40,633 nt of DNA from Deltaproteobacteria bacterium. GTDB taxonomy: Bacteria > Desulfobacterota > Desulfobacteria > Desulfobacterales > Desulfatibacillaceae. The stretch covers positions 1 through 40,633 of the forward strand of contig JACRLG010000021.1 of assembly GCA_016235345.1 (NCBI GenBank), in the 5' to 3' direction. The notes under the pieces were generated by a model, which saw nothing but the letters and a program-made list of their open reading frames with translations, was not told where the DNA came from and did not search any database. The position numbers and the translations under genes were made by a program. This document shows, piece by piece, positions 14,774 to 23,658 of the stretch; position 1 is the stretch's first letter; the number at the start of each line of letters is the position of its first letter.

Positions 14774-16722
14774 GGCGATTCCCGCCTTCCCTCGACCGGA
14801 GTGAAGGCCGCAGCCGTGGTGGGAGTGTAAGTCGAAGCCGTGGTGGGGGTGACGCCTGCGGCGGCCTCGGACGGGGCTTTTTCGTCATCTGCGGACGGAT
14901 CGGACATCCTCATGTATTCCAGTATCAAATCCCGCGCAACGGGGGCTGCTGTGGACGCGCCGTGGCCACCGTGCTCCACTATCACGGCCACCGCGATTCC
15001 GGGCAGGCCCTTGGGGGTGCAAAAAGCCGTGAACCACGCGTGATCCTGAAAACGCCTGTGGGAGCTGGTCTGGTTCAGAAAGTTCTCCCTGTCCTTGCGC
15101 CCCACCACCTGGGCCGTGCCGGTCTTGCCGTAAATGCCGTATTTTTCGGACCGGGCGGCCCAGGCGGTTCCGTTTCTTGTGTTGACCACCTCCCAGAGGC
15201 CCTGCTTTATGATGGCGAGGTTTTTGGGGCTTGCGGGAAGGCGGCCCAGAACCTCCGGTACGAAGCGATGGGCCACGGAATGATCCGGCCTTTCCACCCG
15301 CTCCGCCACCTGGGGCCTGTAGAGAACGCCCCCGTTCGCCACCGCAGCCATGAGGGAGGCCATCTGGAGGGGGGTGGCAAGGTTGTAGCCCTGGCCTATG
15401 GCCACGGAGAGGGTCTCGCCCTTTGTCCAGGGGCGGCCCGTGTGCTTCTTCTTCCACTCCATGGTGGGCACAAGCCCCCTGGCCTCGCCGTCCAGGCCGA
15501 TTCCGGTGACCGCCCCCAGGCCCCCCGAACGTGCGTAATAGGCCAGCCGGTCAACTCCAAGCTGCTCCCCCACCCTGTAGCAATAGACGTCGCAGGATTC
15601 GGCCAGGGCCTGCACGGCCTTCACCGGCCCGTGCCCGCCCCGTTTCCAGCACCAGAAATCGCGGTTTCCGAAGGAATAGAAACCGGGGCAGTAGAGCAGG
15701 GTTTCCTGGTTAACCACGCCTTCCTCAAGGCCCGCCATGAGGGTTATGACCTTGTAGGTGGAGCCTGGGGGATAGGCCCCGGAAATGGCCCTGTTGTGCA
15801 TGGGGCGGCGCTCGTCATTCACAAGCCCGGCCCACTGCCGGGCCGTCATGCCGGTGATGAAGAGGTTGGGATCAAAGGAAGGGGTGCTCGCAAGGGCCAG
15901 GACCCTGCCCGAAAATGGGTCCAGGGCCACCACGGCCCCGGTTTCCTCGCCCAGAAGTTCAACTGCCTTTGCCTGGAGCCCGGCGTCCACGGTGAGCCGC
16001 AGGTTGTTTCCGGGCGCCGCCGGAACCGTGCGCATCACGGAAACAACCCTTCCCCTTGCGTCAACTTCCACCTGCCTGCCGCCCTTGCCCCCGGCGAGCT
16101 GGTCCTCGAACATGCGCTCCACGCCTGTCCTGCCCACCATGTCCCCGGCGATTTTCCCCGTGCCGCTCTTTTCCAGCTCCTTTTCCGTTATTTCGCCCAC
16201 GTAGCCCAAAAGGTGGGCAAAGGAGGCCCCAAGGGGAAAGGACCGCTGTGACCTTGTCTGAACGGATATCCCGGCCAGTTCCAGGGAGTGGGCGCTGACG
16301 ATGGCGAGCCGGTCGCGGTCGATGTCGGTCTTTATCACCACCGGTGTGAAAGGGGCCTCCTTTTCCGCCTTCAGGAGCCTGGGGCCCCAGATTTTGAGGT
16401 CGAGATCGAGGTATTCCCTTAAAAGCGGGAAGATGTTCTTTACGGGCTTTGCATCGCTTGGGGTTATGGATACGTCGAAGGAGGGGCGGTTGTCGGCCAG
16501 GACCTGGCCGGTCCGGTCCAGAATCAGTCCCCTGGCGGGGACAACCCTTTGAATCCGCACGCAGTTGTTCTCGCTAAGCCTCGCATATTCCAGGCCGTCC
16601 AGCACCTGGAGCTGGTAGAGGCGCACGAAAAGAACGCACAGCCCGGCCAGGATGAAGACCAGGACCCCCGGAATCCTCCGGCGGCTGTGGTCAGTCCAGT
16701 CTGTCCTGATAACTGTCCCCAA
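14770..16722 (-). CDS. mrdA: penicillin-binding protein 2 (elongasome transpeptidase)
   Basis: Predicted 650-residue class B PBP. A membrane anchor spans about residues 17-36, followed by the pedestal domain (RGLILDRTGQVLADN near 64-78, VGRTGVERMFED near 197-207) and the transpeptidase. Catalytic motifs are complete: STYK with Ser 321 and Lys 324, SCD at 376-378, KTGT at 533-536. It cross-links peptidoglycan in the periplasm with RodA. The tail is a low-complexity Thr/Pro/Ala stretch encoded by an imperfect 24-nt repeat around 14811-14858. The start is a TTG at 16722 without a clear Shine-Dalgarno site, overlapping mreD by 32 bases. No better start precedes the anchor, so translation probably depends on coupling. 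Confidence 0.95.
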   Translation of the reverse strand: MGTVIRTDWTDHSRRRIPGVLVFILAGLCVLFVRLYQLQVLDGLEYARLSENNCVRIQRVVPARGLILDRTGQVLADNRPSFDVSITPSDAKPVKNIFPLLREYLDLDLKIWGPRLLKAEKEAPFTPVVIKTDIDRDRLAIVSAHSLELAGISVQTRSQRSFPLGASFAHLLGYVGEITEKELEKSGTGKIAGDMVGRTGVERMFEDQLAGGKGGRQVEVDARGRVVSVMRTVPAAPGNNLRLTVDAGLQAKAVELLGEETGAVVALDPFSGRVLALASTPSFDPNLFITGMTARQWAGLVNDERRPMHNRAISGAYPPGSTYKVITLMAGLEEGVVNQETLLYCPGFYSFGNRDFWCWKRGGHGPVKAVQALAESCDVYCYRVGEQLGVDRLAYYARSGGLGAVTGIGLDGEARGLVPTMEWKKKHTGRPWTKGETLSVAIGQGYNLATPLQMASLMAAVANGGVLYRPQVAERVERPDHSVAHRFVPEVLGRLPASPKNLAIIKQGLWEVVNTRNGTAWAARSEKYGIYGKTGTAQVVGRKDRENFLNQTSSHRRFQDHAWFTAFCTPKGLPGIAVAVIVEHGGHGASTAAPVARDLILEYMRMSDPSADDEKAPSEAAAGVTPTTASTYTPTTAAAFTPVEGRRESP

Positions 16723-17236
16723 GGTATACGCGAGGCTCCGTCCGGTCCGTGCGACCGTTCATTTTAACGAAAAGTTTCCTCAGCCTGCCGATGATCCACC
16801 AGCCTGCCGGGGCTGCAAAAAAGGCTCCAAGGGCGAGTTCTCCAAAGGAGGGCGCGGCGACCTGCCTTCCGCCAGCCATGAAGGCTGCGGCCACGGAAAA
16901 GTAGAGGCCCTGGACAAGGACCCCGGCTGCCGAGGCCAGGGCCACGAAAAAACCGTTTTCAGCGTCGGCGTAGCCGGGAATCCATGCAAGGGCGATGGCT
17001 ACCCAGAGGTAGACCGTGAAATGAAGCCCGAAGGCCGCGCCGGAAAACGAATCCATCCCTATCCCAAGAATGGCGGCCACAATCACCGACTCCTTTAAGG
17101 GGCGCGAAAGGGCCGTGAACAGCACGTAGAAAAGGCACAGGTTGAGATCGATTCCGAAGGGCAGGGAAAATGGCAGGCGGACGGTGTCGAAGACCAGGAA
17201 GACGAGGCCGAAAAACGAGTGGAATAGAACCTTCAC
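16691..17236 (-). CDS. mreD: rod-shape-determining membrane protein MreD
   Basis: Predicted 181-residue inner-membrane protein with about five hydrophobic helices (FHSFFGLVFLVFDTV; LCLFYVLFTAL; VAAILGIGMDSFSGAAFGLH; YLWVAIALAWIPGY; FAVAL-type and VLVQGLYFSVAAAF segments). The D-S-F/G pattern after the third helix is typical of MreD. The start is GTG 17236, overlapping the mreC TGA by 4 bases (GTGA). The open frame extends 79 codons upstream into mreC, but that part is a shadow of mreC. MreD joins MreC to RodA and PBP2 in the elongasome. The C terminus overlaps the start of mrdA. Confidence 0.9.
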   Translation of the reverse strand: MKVLFHSFFGLVFLVFDTVRLPFSLPFGIDLNLCLFYVLFTALSRPLKESVIVAAILGIGMDSFSGAAFGLHFTVYLWVAIALAWIPGYADAENGFFVALASAAGVLVQGLYFSVAAAFMAGGRQVAAPSFGELALGAFFAAPAGWWIIGRLRKLFVKMNGRTDRTEPRVYLGDSYQDRLD

Positions 17237-18069
17237 GACGTTTCCCAGGTCGGGAGGGCAAGGGCGGAAAAAATCACCAGCACCTCCTCCACCTTTCTGA
17301 AATCCACCATGGGAGTGATGGTTATTTCCTGGAACATGCCCTCTCCCATCATGGAAACCTGGCTCACGGTTCCAAGTGCCAGTCCGGGCGGGAAGAGCCT
17401 GTCCAGGCCGGTTGTGACCACGGTGTCGCCGGGGCTGATGTCCTCCTTGCGGGTCACGTACAGGAAGCGGCAACCCGCCTCCCTTGCACCGGTCACCACT
17501 CCCCTTGCGCGGGTGCGCAGAACCCGCCCGTCCACCGAGTGGTTGGGGTCGGATATCGGCACAACCAGGCTGTAGTGGTCCGAGGCCTGGATCACCCTTC
17601 CCACCAGCCCCGCCGGGGTCACCACGGGAAAGCCCGGCAGGACGCCGTCAGCCTTCCCGCAGTCGATGACGAGGCTTAAAAACCACCTGCCCGGGCCCTC
17701 GCCCACCACCTTGGCGGAAACCGTTGTATAGGCCAGATCGTCCTTTAGGGCAAGCTGGGCCTTGAGTCTTTTATTTTCGTAAATGGCGGCGCGGGTTCTG
17801 TTGATCTCCCCCAGGGCCAAGTCGAGCTTACGGGAGAGCCGGGTGTTTTCACGGCTTGCCGTAACGAGGAAAAAATAGTTGTCCCAGATGGATACGAAAA
17901 AGGAGGTGAACCTGAAGGCGGCCTCCTGGCAGGGCGACACCACGGCCAGCACCGCGCGAGCGGCGGCGGGGGGATTGGCCTTGCTGCGCGCCGATATGGA
18001 TACGATAACGGCGAAGAGCACCATGAAGAAAAGAAGCGCCACGAGGGTGGCCGTCTTGCGCGAGAACAT
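17233..18069 (-). CDS. mreC: rod-shape-determining protein MreC
   Basis: Predicted 278-residue bitopic protein. A single transmembrane helix at about residues 7-25 (TATLVALLFFMVLFAVIVSI) is followed by a coiled-coil segment near 65-110 (NTRLSRKLDLALGEINRTRA...ENKRLKAQL) and the periplasmic MreC beta-domains, with VVTPAGLVGRVIQ and YVTRKEDISPGDTVVTTG as landmarks. It scaffolds PBP2 and RodA on MreB filaments. It is separated from mreB by 225 bases that contain the structured element copy A, whereas the downstream genes overlap tightly. The Shine-Dalgarno site is weak (GGGAAA). Confidence 0.95.
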   Translation of the reverse strand: MFSRKTATLVALLFFMVLFAVIVSISARSKANPPAAARAVLAVVSPCQEAAFRFTSFFVSIWDNYFFLVTASRENTRLSRKLDLALGEINRTRAAIYENKRLKAQLALKDDLAYTTVSAKVVGEGPGRWFLSLVIDCGKADGVLPGFPVVTPAGLVGRVIQASDHYSLVVPISDPNHSVDGRVLRTRARGVVTGAREAGCRFLYVTRKEDISPGDTVVTTGLDRLFPPGLALGTVSQVSMMGEGMFQEITITPMVDFRKVEEVLVIFSALALPTWETS

Positions 18070-18168
18070 TGGCCGTTTCCCGAAATGCCACCCTTGTTCG
18101 GGGCCAAAAATCCGGTCAGTTTGGCCTCACCAGCCAGTTTGGAAAAATTGGTGAAAACAGCTTGATAT

Positions 18169-18294
18169 GCAGCCTGGATAAAAACGATGAAATGCAAGGA
18201 AGATCAAAGCGGGCGGGAAGGAATAGTACTTGTCGTACATGACGACCCGCCCGCTTTGATCTGACACAGCAGTTCGCGTTTTTAGACGGGCTGC
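18169..18294 (-). repeat. structured 3' element, copy A (126 bp), inside the mre operon
   Basis: Ends directly against the mreB stop codon (18295-18297). Outer stem: GCAGCC (18169-18174) with GGCTGC (18289-18294), then AAAAACG (18180-18186) with CGTTTTT (18277-18283). Inner stem: 18202-18217 with 18246-18261, 16 bp perfect. Core: GTAC (18226-18229) and GTAC (18235-18238) around a 5-nt loop. Conserved flanks on the plus strand are CGATGAAATGCAAGGAAG (18185-18202) and TGACACAGCAGTTCGCG (18262-18278). Being between mreB and mreC it should lie on the operon mRNA and could be a processing or attenuation site that sets MreB apart from MreCD-PBP2-RodA. Confidence 0.88.
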
Positions 18295-19632
<1,338 letters not shown>

Positions 19633-19654
19633 CCCGAAAGCGGTTTCGGGGGTT

Positions 19655-19695
19655 AAAAAAACCGGGGAAAACCCTTTTTCAAGGGTTTTCCCCGG
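19655..19695 (-). terminator. strong intrinsic terminator of the Ala/Pro-rich protein gene
   Basis: Arms 19662-19676 and 19681-19695 pair perfectly over 15 bp with a TTTC/GAAA tetraloop. On the minus strand they are followed by seven T residues (19661-19655). It lies 51 bases after the minus-strand stop at 19746. A second small hairpin, CCCGAAA (19633-19639) with TTTCGGG (19644-19650), follows directly. Confidence 0.9.
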
Positions 19696-19745
19696 GGCGA
19701 GGCTGCGGAATGAGCGGACGCAGCCCTTCCAAAACACAGGATTTT

Positions 19746-20243
19746 TTACTTCGCGGGTACCGGGGGAGTCGCCGGTTCCGGCACAACGGGCTGTGCCGGT
19801 CCTGGGGTCGCGGAGCCGCCGCCTGCCGGGGCGGGACCGGCGGGCTCGGCGCCGGCTTTCTTGTCGGCCTTTGCAGGGGCCTTCATTCCGGCTTTCTTGG
19901 GAGCCTTTTTCATGTCGGCCTTTTTGGGCATTTTTTTGGCCTTTGCGGGCTTTGCAGCCGGTTCGGCCTTGGCTGCGGGAGCAGGGGTGGCCTTCACGTC
20001 GGCTGCGGGAGCCATCATTTCGTGGCCTTTCATATCATGTCCGGGAGCTGCTTTTGCTTCGGGGGCCGGGGTGGCCTTGACTTCCGCTACGGGGGCTGCT
20101 GCCGGGGGGGCCGGGGCAACGGCGTGATCCGCGTGGGGATTGGCCGGCTGGGCAGCGGCGGGAGCCTCTTCGGCCAGGACCGGGGAAAGAGCCACGAGGC
20201 AGAAGGCCAAAATGGTGATCATCGCAACCAATGTCTTTTTCAT
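19746..20243 (-). CDS. exported Ala/Pro/Lys-rich low-complexity protein
   Basis: Predicted 165-residue protein. Residues 1-22 form a clear Sec signal peptide (MKKTLVAMITILAFCLVALS, then PVLA before AEE). The mature part is built of Ala, Pro and Lys with recurring KATPAPEAKA-type and KKMPKKADMKKAPKKAG-type units, and a few His/Met clusters (HADHA, GHDMKGHEMM) that might bind metal. No domain is recognisable. The start at 20243 is chosen because GGAGG lies about 8 bases upstream and the signal peptide begins there. It has its own strong terminator, so it is probably monocistronic. It may be a periplasmic, cell-wall-associated or nucleic-acid-sticky protein. Function unknown. Confidence 0.75.
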   Translation of the reverse strand: MKKTLVAMITILAFCLVALSPVLAEEAPAAAQPANPHADHAVAPAPPAAAPVAEVKATPAPEAKAAPGHDMKGHEMMAPAADVKATPAPAAKAEPAAKPAKAKKMPKKADMKKAPKKAGMKAPAKADKKAGAEPAGPAPAGGGSATPGPAQPVVPEPATPPVPAK

Positions 20244-20400
20244 GCGTTTTCCTCCAAAGTTATTTTTTGGCCGGGTTGGGGCGCTCAATCCTGGTCAATT
20301 CTTGCCGGTCCAAAGGCAAAGGGGCATGAAAATCGTTTTCCATGCCTCGAAAACGCGCCCTTCAAAATGTTGTCGTCCGGCTTTCTCAAATGCAAAAGTT

Positions 20401-20434
20401 ATTGGGGCGGCGGAAACTTTTCCGGCGCCCCAAT
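20401..20434 (-). terminator. terminator-like hairpin 3' of the transporter gene
   Basis: ATTGGGGCG (20401-20409) and CGCCCCAAT (20426-20434) pair over 9 bp. After one G-G mismatch a further 6 bp extend the stem (20411-20416 with 20419-20424). It lies 46 bases beyond the transporter stop on the minus strand. It is followed there by AACTTTTGC, a weak T-run. Confidence 0.55.
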
Positions 20435-20479
20435 GACTTTCTTGATTCAGCCTAACACTTTTCGTTAAATCCGCAACAA

Positions 20480-21835
20480 CTATATTTTCAAAACGTAATA
20501 CCGCACCGCGATGTACACCGTGGAAACTGCAACGGTAAGAAACATCGTGGGGATGCCGTATTTAAGGAACCGCACGAAACTGATTGGCGTCCCGGCCTTT
20601 TCCGCCATGCCCACCACGATGACATTGGCCGAAGCGCCTATGGCCGTGCCGTTGCCGCCCAGGCAGGCCCCAAGGGAAAGCGCCCACCATACGGGCATGA
20701 GGGTTGCGTGCTGGATGCCCTCGCTTATGTGGGCTCCGGCGGCAGGCGCGAAAACCTTGTGGGCCATGTCGATTATTAGCGGGTTCATGGTGGCCACAAA
20801 GGGGATGTTGTCAACGATTGCGCTGGATATGGCCGAAAACCACACCATGACCATTGCCAGGGTGAACATGCTGTCCGGGTGCGGGTTGGTGAGGGCTATC
20901 ATTTTGACTGAAAGGGCCTCAATGAGACCCGATTTCACCGTGCCGCCGATGATTATGAAAAGTCCCACGAAAAAGGCTATGGTGACCCATTCAACGTGGG
21001 TAAGGATTTCGTGGGGGTCTTCCCTTGATATAAGAAGAAGGGTGGTTGCGCCCATAAGGGCCACCGTTGCGGGTTCGTAATGGAAAAAGCCGTGAAGCAC
21101 GAAGCCCAGTATGGTGAAGCCAAGCACGATTCCGCTTTTTTTGAGAAGCGCCGGGTTGGTTATGAGGGTTGATTCGTCCATGGCCATTATGCGCAATTTG
21201 CGCTCTTCGGAGACCACGAGCCTTTTCTTGAACACGATGCGCCACACGATGAGCCACACCACCATCATTATGATGACCGCCGGGCTTACGTGGTAGATGA
21301 AATCCATGAAATTGAGGCCGGCCTTGGAGGCGATCATTATGTTGGGCGGGTCGCCTATAAGAGTGGCGGTGCCGCCTATGTTGGAGGCCATTACCTCGGT
21401 GACCAGAAAGGGCACTGCGTCCACTTCCAGTTCCCGCGCAATCACCAGGGTCACCGGGGCGATAAGGAGCACGGTGGTGACGTTGTCCAGAAAGGCCGAT
21501 GTAACAGCGGTCACCACGGCAAGGATGACCATGATGGTGAAGGGCTCGCCCTTGCCCGCCTTGGCGCTTTTGACCGCCATGTACTGGAACACGCCTGTCT
21601 TCTGCATGATGTTGATTATTATCATCATGGATATGAGCAGGAAGATGACGTTCCAGTCAACGCCGAACTCCATGTTGTGGAGCCCTTCCTCCTGGGTCAG
21701 TATCTTTAAGATCAAGACCAGCGCCGCGCCGAAAAGCGCCACCTTGGTCTTGTGAATCTTCTCGGAAACGATGATGGCGTAGGCTATCACGAAAATGGCC
21801 GTCGAGGCCCAGAATGCGAATCCGGCAGAATGCAT
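20480..21835 (-). CDS. ArsB/NhaD-type ion transporter (IT superfamily)
   Basis: Predicted 451-residue polytopic inner-membrane protein with about 11-12 hydrophobic helices, of the ArsB/NhaD/CitMHS-like ion transporter superfamily. Landmarks are TSAFLDNVTTVLLIAPVTL and ASNIGGTATLIGDPPNIMIA (the two signature loops of the NhaD/ArsB fold) and the second-half repeat AISSAIVDNIPFVATMNPLI and LSLGACLGGNGTAIGASANV. These support a Na+/H+ antiporter or an anion exporter; arsenite export cannot be asserted because no arsR, arsA or arsC adjoins. GGGGAGA lies 6 bases before the ATG. It stands alone between terminators, with a roughly 300-base structured leader region upstream. Confidence 0.9.
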   Translation of the reverse strand: MHSAGFAFWASTAIFVIAYAIIVSEKIHKTKVALFGAALVLILKILTQEEGLHNMEFGVDWNVIFLLISMMIIINIMQKTGVFQYMAVKSAKAGKGEPFTIMVILAVVTAVTSAFLDNVTTVLLIAPVTLVIARELEVDAVPFLVTEVMASNIGGTATLIGDPPNIMIASKAGLNFMDFIYHVSPAVIIMMVVWLIVWRIVFKKRLVVSEERKLRIMAMDESTLITNPALLKKSGIVLGFTILGFVLHGFFHYEPATVALMGATTLLLISREDPHEILTHVEWVTIAFFVGLFIIIGGTVKSGLIEALSVKMIALTNPHPDSMFTLAMVMVWFSAISSAIVDNIPFVATMNPLIIDMAHKVFAPAAGAHISEGIQHATLMPVWWALSLGACLGGNGTAIGASANVIVVGMAEKAGTPISFVRFLKYGIPTMFLTVAVSTVYIAVRYYVLKI

Positions 21836-22119
21836 GTTGTCTCCCCAGGCGTTTGAGTGCGGCCCGTTATTAGGGGGCCGGTTAAAAGGACGGCGAAAAT
21901 TCAGGCAACTGCTTTTCGCGCCAAAAGCCTAACAAGTCAAGAAGCACGACAGGTTTTTTCACGCAAGCCGCATTACCACAATAACCGGCGGCAACCGCAG
22001 GACTTGCAGAGCTTTTAGCATGTCTTTACGTTATGGGTGCTTCCCCAAAAATTGTTGCAGGCCGTCCTGCGGGTGGCCTGTTACACGTTTGGCCCTTCTT
22101 GTTTCCAGAGCAGGGCCAA
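21836..22119 (-). other. long leader region of the transporter gene with hairpins
   Basis: No gene was found here. TTTGGCCCT (22088-22096) pairs with AGGGCCAAA (22112-22120), and CAGGCC with GGCCTG pair around 22060-22080. If the promoter-like sequence at 22150-22176 is used, this is a 5' untranslated region of about 300 nt, long enough for a riboswitch or attenuator. I could not match it to a known riboswitch class. Confidence 0.35.
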
Positions 22120-22176
22120 ATAGTGTTTCACGAAAAATCAGATTGAAACACTATAATCTGATCCGGCCCGTGTCAA
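22120..22176 (-). promoter_or_regulatory. promoter-like sequence with two overlapping inverted repeats
   Basis: On the minus strand TTGACA (22176-22171) and TATAGT (22155-22150) are separated by 15 bp, slightly short. ATAGTGTTTCA (22120-22130) pairs with TGAAACACTAT (22144-22154), 11 bp perfect. ATCAGATT (22137-22144) pairs with AATCTGAT (22155-22162), 8 bp perfect. The repeats interlock, so only one hairpin can form at a time. The plus strand also reads a perfect TATAAT at 22152-22157, but without a good -35. The likely target is the transporter gene that starts at 21835. Confidence 0.45.
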
Positions 22177-22311
22177 GAAAATCCGGCGGGGCGGGGAACA
22201 TTTGGAGGAAGGCTGCAAGGGGCGCTGTCGGGCGGATTTGAGGCGGACATCCGGGCCTGCTTGAAACGAAGCGTGATTTTGCAGTGATCCTTTGTGGTTG
22301 GATCGCGGCAC

Positions 22312-22359
22312 AAAAAAAGGAGGGCGCGGAAGCCTGATCCGGCTTCCGCGCCCTCCTTT
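22312..22359 (-). terminator. strong intrinsic terminator of the acidic membrane protein gene
   Basis: Arms 22316-22334 and 22341-22359 pair perfectly over 19 bp with a 6-nt loop. On the minus strand seven T residues follow (22318-22312, partly inside the stem). It lies about 190 bases beyond the minus-strand stop at 22549, with structured element copy D in between. Copy D is therefore part of the transcript's 3' untranslated region. Confidence 0.9.
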
Positions 22360-22421
22360 GTGAATCCTTATTTTTCAGGCTCGCGCCGATGTCTCTTCTG
22401 TTATGCCTTCCCCGCACTTCC

Positions 22422-22544
22422 GGGCTTCGCGGGGTCGTCGCAGGCAAGGAAGACGAGATGAGCCGGGACCGAGCGTACTTTTTTGTACGCGACCGACCGG
22501 CGAGGCGAAGTCTGACGCAGCATCCGACGCCCTCCGCGAAGCCC
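22422..22544 (-). repeat. structured 3' element, copy D (123 bp, diverged)
   Basis: Ends 4 bases before the stop codon of the minus-strand gene (22549-22551). Outer stem: GGGCTTCGCGG (22422-22432) with CCGCGAAGCCC (22534-22544), then CGTCG (22436-22440) with CGACG (22525-22529). Core: GCGTAC (22473-22478), six T, GTACGC (22485-22490). Conserved plus-strand motifs are GGCAAGGAAG (22443-22452) and CTGACGCAGCA (22512-22522). The inner stem is weaker than in the other copies (GCCGG/CCGGC at 22462-22466 and 22497-22501). Confidence 0.75.
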
Positions 22545-22548
22545 CTCT

Positions 22549-23136
22549 CTAAAAGTCGTCGCCGAACAAAGCATCCACCTCCGAATCCACTTCCGTGGCG
22601 AATCCGGCCTCGCCCTCTTTTTTCTTGCCCGTGTCACCGGCCTTTTCAGGGGCCGCTTCCTGGACATCTTCAACTGTCTCCAGGCTCACTTCCACGGCGT
22701 CGGCGTCGGCCTGCATGGCCAGCATGTCCTCAACTCCCACGGCCGGTTCGACATCGAAGGATGTGTCAGCCGGGGCGTCGATTTCGAGGCTTATTTCCAC
22801 TGCGTCATCAGCCGTTGAGTCGTCGGCGATGTCGTCATCGAAGGAAATCTCAACCGGGGCGGCGGGTTCCGGTTCCGCAGCCGGTTCGGGGGCATAGACG
22901 GGCTCCGGGGCGTAGACCGGTTCGGGTTCCGGCTCATAGGCGGGCGCGGCTTCTTCAACAAGGGTCAGCTCCGGTTCGGGTTCCGCCCTCTCCACCAGGG
23001 TGACGCCCACATCTTCGTAGGATTCCTCTGCCCGGCCCACTGCCTCGCCGGAGGCGTCCTTTCTGGATTTGAGAACAAGGACCACAACCAATATGATGAC
23101 TATTGCAACCACACCGCCGATTATTCCGTAAAGCAT
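22549..23136 (-). CDS. membrane-anchored acidic protein with Glu-Pro repeats
   Basis: Predicted 195-residue protein of no recognised family. Residues 2-22 are a strongly hydrophobic helix (LYGIIGGVVAIVIILVVVLV) followed by KSRK, so the N terminus probably anchors it in the inner membrane with the rest in the cytoplasm. The middle is a Pro/Glu/Ala/Tyr repeat (EPEPVYAPEPVYAPEPAAEP) and the remainder is very acidic with recurring VEISFDDD, VEISLEID and VEVSLET units. It ends EVDALFGDDF. AGGAGG lies about 7 bases before the ATG at 23136; the longer open frame is not used. It has its own terminator and carries element copy D in its 3' region. Possibly an interaction scaffold; function unknown. Confidence 0.75.
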   Translation of the reverse strand: MLYGIIGGVVAIVIILVVVLVLKSRKDASGEAVGRAEESYEDVGVTLVERAEPEPELTLVEEAAPAYEPEPEPVYAPEPVYAPEPAAEPEPAAPVEISFDDDIADDSTADDAVEISLEIDAPADTSFDVEPAVGVEDMLAMQADADAVEVSLETVEDVQEAAPEKAGDTGKKKEGEAGFATEVDSEVDALFGDDF

Positions 23137-23185
23137 TCGATCCTCCTGGCGTCTTGAACACCCGTTGAAAAAGGCTAAATGCGAA

Positions 23186-23231
23186 GCCCGGATGAAAACG
23201 GTGAAATGCTGGAAGGCCTCACCGTCTTCAT
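23186..23231. repeat. partial fifth copy of the structured element family
   Basis: Bases 23186-23209 match 18172-18195 of copy A at 21 of 24 positions, covering GGAT, AAAACG and TGAAATGC. The similarity stops before the core. Locally ATGAAAACGGTGA (23192-23204) pairs with TCACCGTCTTCAT (23219-23231) with one mismatch, making a hairpin of its own. AAAACAGCTTGATA is also shared (23252-23265 and 18154-18167). Unlike the four full copies it lies 5' of a gene. Confidence 0.55.
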
Positions 23232-23560
23232 ACAGGCTGTAAGTTGCCCGAAAAACAGCTTGATACACAGGTCCCGAAAACCGCGCGCGGGCCGGTTTCG
23301 GTAAAGGCCCCAAAAAAATTTATTTGCCGCGTTCCGAAAAGAGGAGGCGGGCCGTATGGCGCGAAGTGACTCGACACGCGCATAGCAGGCCGGAGCGGAC
23401 GCCCGAAATGAGCGGTCGGGCATCCTGATCACGCCCTGCATTAAATCACGTTTGCCCCTTACAGGCAAGCATGAATCCGGGCTTTTTTCCCGGAAGGCCC
23501 GCCTTCATGAAATGCTTCGGCAATTACCGGCTGGAAAGGCTGTGGAGGATAATTGGCCAC

Positions 23561-23588
23561 TTGACTTGACCCGTCAGTCGGGTATAGT
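23561..23588 (+). promoter_or_regulatory. promoter of the ferredoxin-esterase operon with internal inverted repeat
   Basis: TTGACT (23561-23566), a 16-bp spacer and TATAGT (23583-23588) form a good sigma70-like promoter, 71 bases before the start codon at 23659. ACCCG (23569-23573) and CGGGT (23579-23583) are an inverted repeat lying exactly between the two boxes, a classical place for a repressor. The rest of 23232-23560 shows only a 6-bp GCCCGA/TCGGGC hairpin at 23401-23421. Confidence 0.6.
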
Positions 23589-23658
23589 TTGCGGAAAAGG
23601 GAAACAGGGCCGGAACCTCACGAAAAAGCGAATCAATCCACCGGGCGGAGAAGAAGGA

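Noticed and set aside
14962-16251. 429-codon plus-strand open frame antisense to mrdA
   Set aside because: Shadow of PBP2, whose catalytic motifs are intact on the other strand; composition is the usual Gly/His/Pro-rich antisense type.
20480-21835. Calling the transporter an arsenite exporter (arsB)
   Set aside because: The fold is shared by NhaD, ArsB and other ion transporters, and no ars genes are adjacent, so the specific substrate is not supported.
22020-22241. 73-codon plus-strand frame in the transporter upstream region
   Set aside because: It runs through the interlocked inverted repeats, has no Shine-Dalgarno site and encodes no recognisable sequence.
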